From Centrapalus pauciflorus (Eukaryota > Streptophyta > Magnoliopsida > Asterales > Asteraceae), in the NCBI GenBank assembly GCA_020465985.1, contig JAANYP010002796.1, forward strand, positions 691,138 through 755,137: a stretch of DNA of 64,000 bases. Reading direction: 5' to 3'. Positions 63,193 to 64,000 of this stretch are shown here, piece after piece (position 1 is the first letter of the stretch; every line of letters starts with the position of its first letter). A program made the translations under genes and the position numbers. Under the pieces are notes generated by a model. The model saw only the letters and a list, made by a program, of their open reading frames with translations. It was not told the origin of the DNA and searched no databases.

Positions 63193-64000
63193 TTAGTTTT
63201 CATTGGAGAAAAAAGAAATAAAGCAAGCTTGCATGGTTTAACCTCACAAATTAAGAAACTTTAATTCTGAATATCCATCTCTCTTATAATTGCTAATTAA
63301 CTTGTTTATTTTCTCTTTAGTTTTCATGGGAGGAAAAAGAAATAAAGCAAGCTTGCACGGCTTAACCACACAAATTAAGAAACTTTAATTCTGGATATCC
63401 ATCCCTATTACAATTGCTAATTAACTTGTTTATTCTCTCGTTAGTTTTCATGGGAGGAAAAAGAAATAAAGCAAGCTTGCACGGCTTAACCTCACAAATT
63501 AAGAAACTTTAATTCTGGATATCCATCCCTCTTACAATTGCTAATTAACTTGTTTATTCTCTCATTAGTTTTTATGGGAGGAAAAAGAAATAAAGCAAGC
63601 TTGCACGGCTTAACCTCACAAATTAAGAAACTTTAATTCTGGATATTCATCCCTCTTACAGTTGCTAACTAACTTGTTTATTCTCTCATTAGTTTTCATG
63701 GGAGAATAAAGAAATAAAGCAAGCTTGCACGGCTTAACCTCACAAGTTAAGAAACTTTAATTTTGGATATCCATCCCTCTTGCAATTGTTAATTAACTTG
63801 TTTATTCTCTCATTAGTTTTTATGGGAGGAAAAAGAAATAAAGCAAGCTTGCACAGATTAACCTCACAAATTAAGAAACTTTAATTTTGGATATCCATCC
63901 CTCTTACAATTGCTAACTAACTTGTTTATTCTCTCATTAATTTTTATGTGAGAAAAAAGAAATAAAGCAAGCTTGCACGGCTTAACGGCTTAACCTCACA
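63193..64000 (+). repeat. 124-bp satellite array, second block
   Basis: The array resumes in the same monomer and subtype that the Helitron interrupted and continues for about 6.5 monomers to the window edge. The final monomer has a 10-bp duplication (CGGCTTAACGGCTTAACC). Confidence 0.95.

Noticed and set aside
59574..64000. CRISPR-like regular repeats
   Set aside because: The 124-bp units are contiguous without unique spacers, and the genome is that of a plant; this is satellite DNA.

Overview
The window looks like a gene-poor, transposon-rich stretch of a eudicot plant nuclear genome. The evidence is a multi-exon receptor kinase with GT-AG introns, two intron-split secreted cysteine-rich peptides, degraded plant subtilases, Helitrons, plant-type MITEs, SINEs and a solo LTR, all in strongly AT-rich DNA. 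The species cannot be named from the sequence alone.

Three genes appear intact, all on the minus strand. The first is a CRK2-type cysteine-rich receptor-like kinase (16943-20466, seven exons, 649 residues, all catalytic motifs present). The other two are small secreted cysteine-rich peptides of the same design (11159-14803 and 48605-53407). Each has a signal-peptide exon, a phase-1 intron of 3-5 kb and a 170-bp cysteine-rich second exon. They look like paralogues of an apoplastic peptide family that I cannot name.

Layout. 1-5640: AT-rich DNA with a GC-rich leader-like segment, a Helitron and a foldback element. 5690-9860: an inverted LTR fragment, an inverted-repeat MULE remnant with an OTU-like piece, and a solo LTR with a target duplication. 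11159-14803: peptide gene 1, its intron filled with a SINE and elements joined by TA microsatellites. 16703-20866: the CRK gene, with a hAT MITE directly after its stop codon and a foldback element just before its start. 20870-31370: mostly unassignable intergenic DNA with foldback elements and local duplications. 31690-37625: a broken subtilase cluster, including a 1-kb inverted repeat that would form a long hairpin RNA if transcribed. 37660-46890: CACTA, Helitron, hAT and SINE remnants. 48605-53407: peptide gene 2, its intron holding three nested foldback elements, one of them a 1.7-kb near-perfect palindrome. 53495-57641: a chain of different inverted-repeat elements, many joined through TA microsatellites. 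57901-59266: a hAT and a PIF MITE. 59574-64000: a 124-bp tandem satellite with an apparent two-monomer higher-order pattern, split by a precisely inserted Helitron and running off the window.

The points most worth following are the peptide gene pair, the subtilase hairpin locus, the family of TA-microsatellite-linked elements that each carry their own iterated palindrome, and the large palindromic foldback element. Coordinates of degraded elements are approximate. Every family name rests on motif recognition, because no database search was possible.
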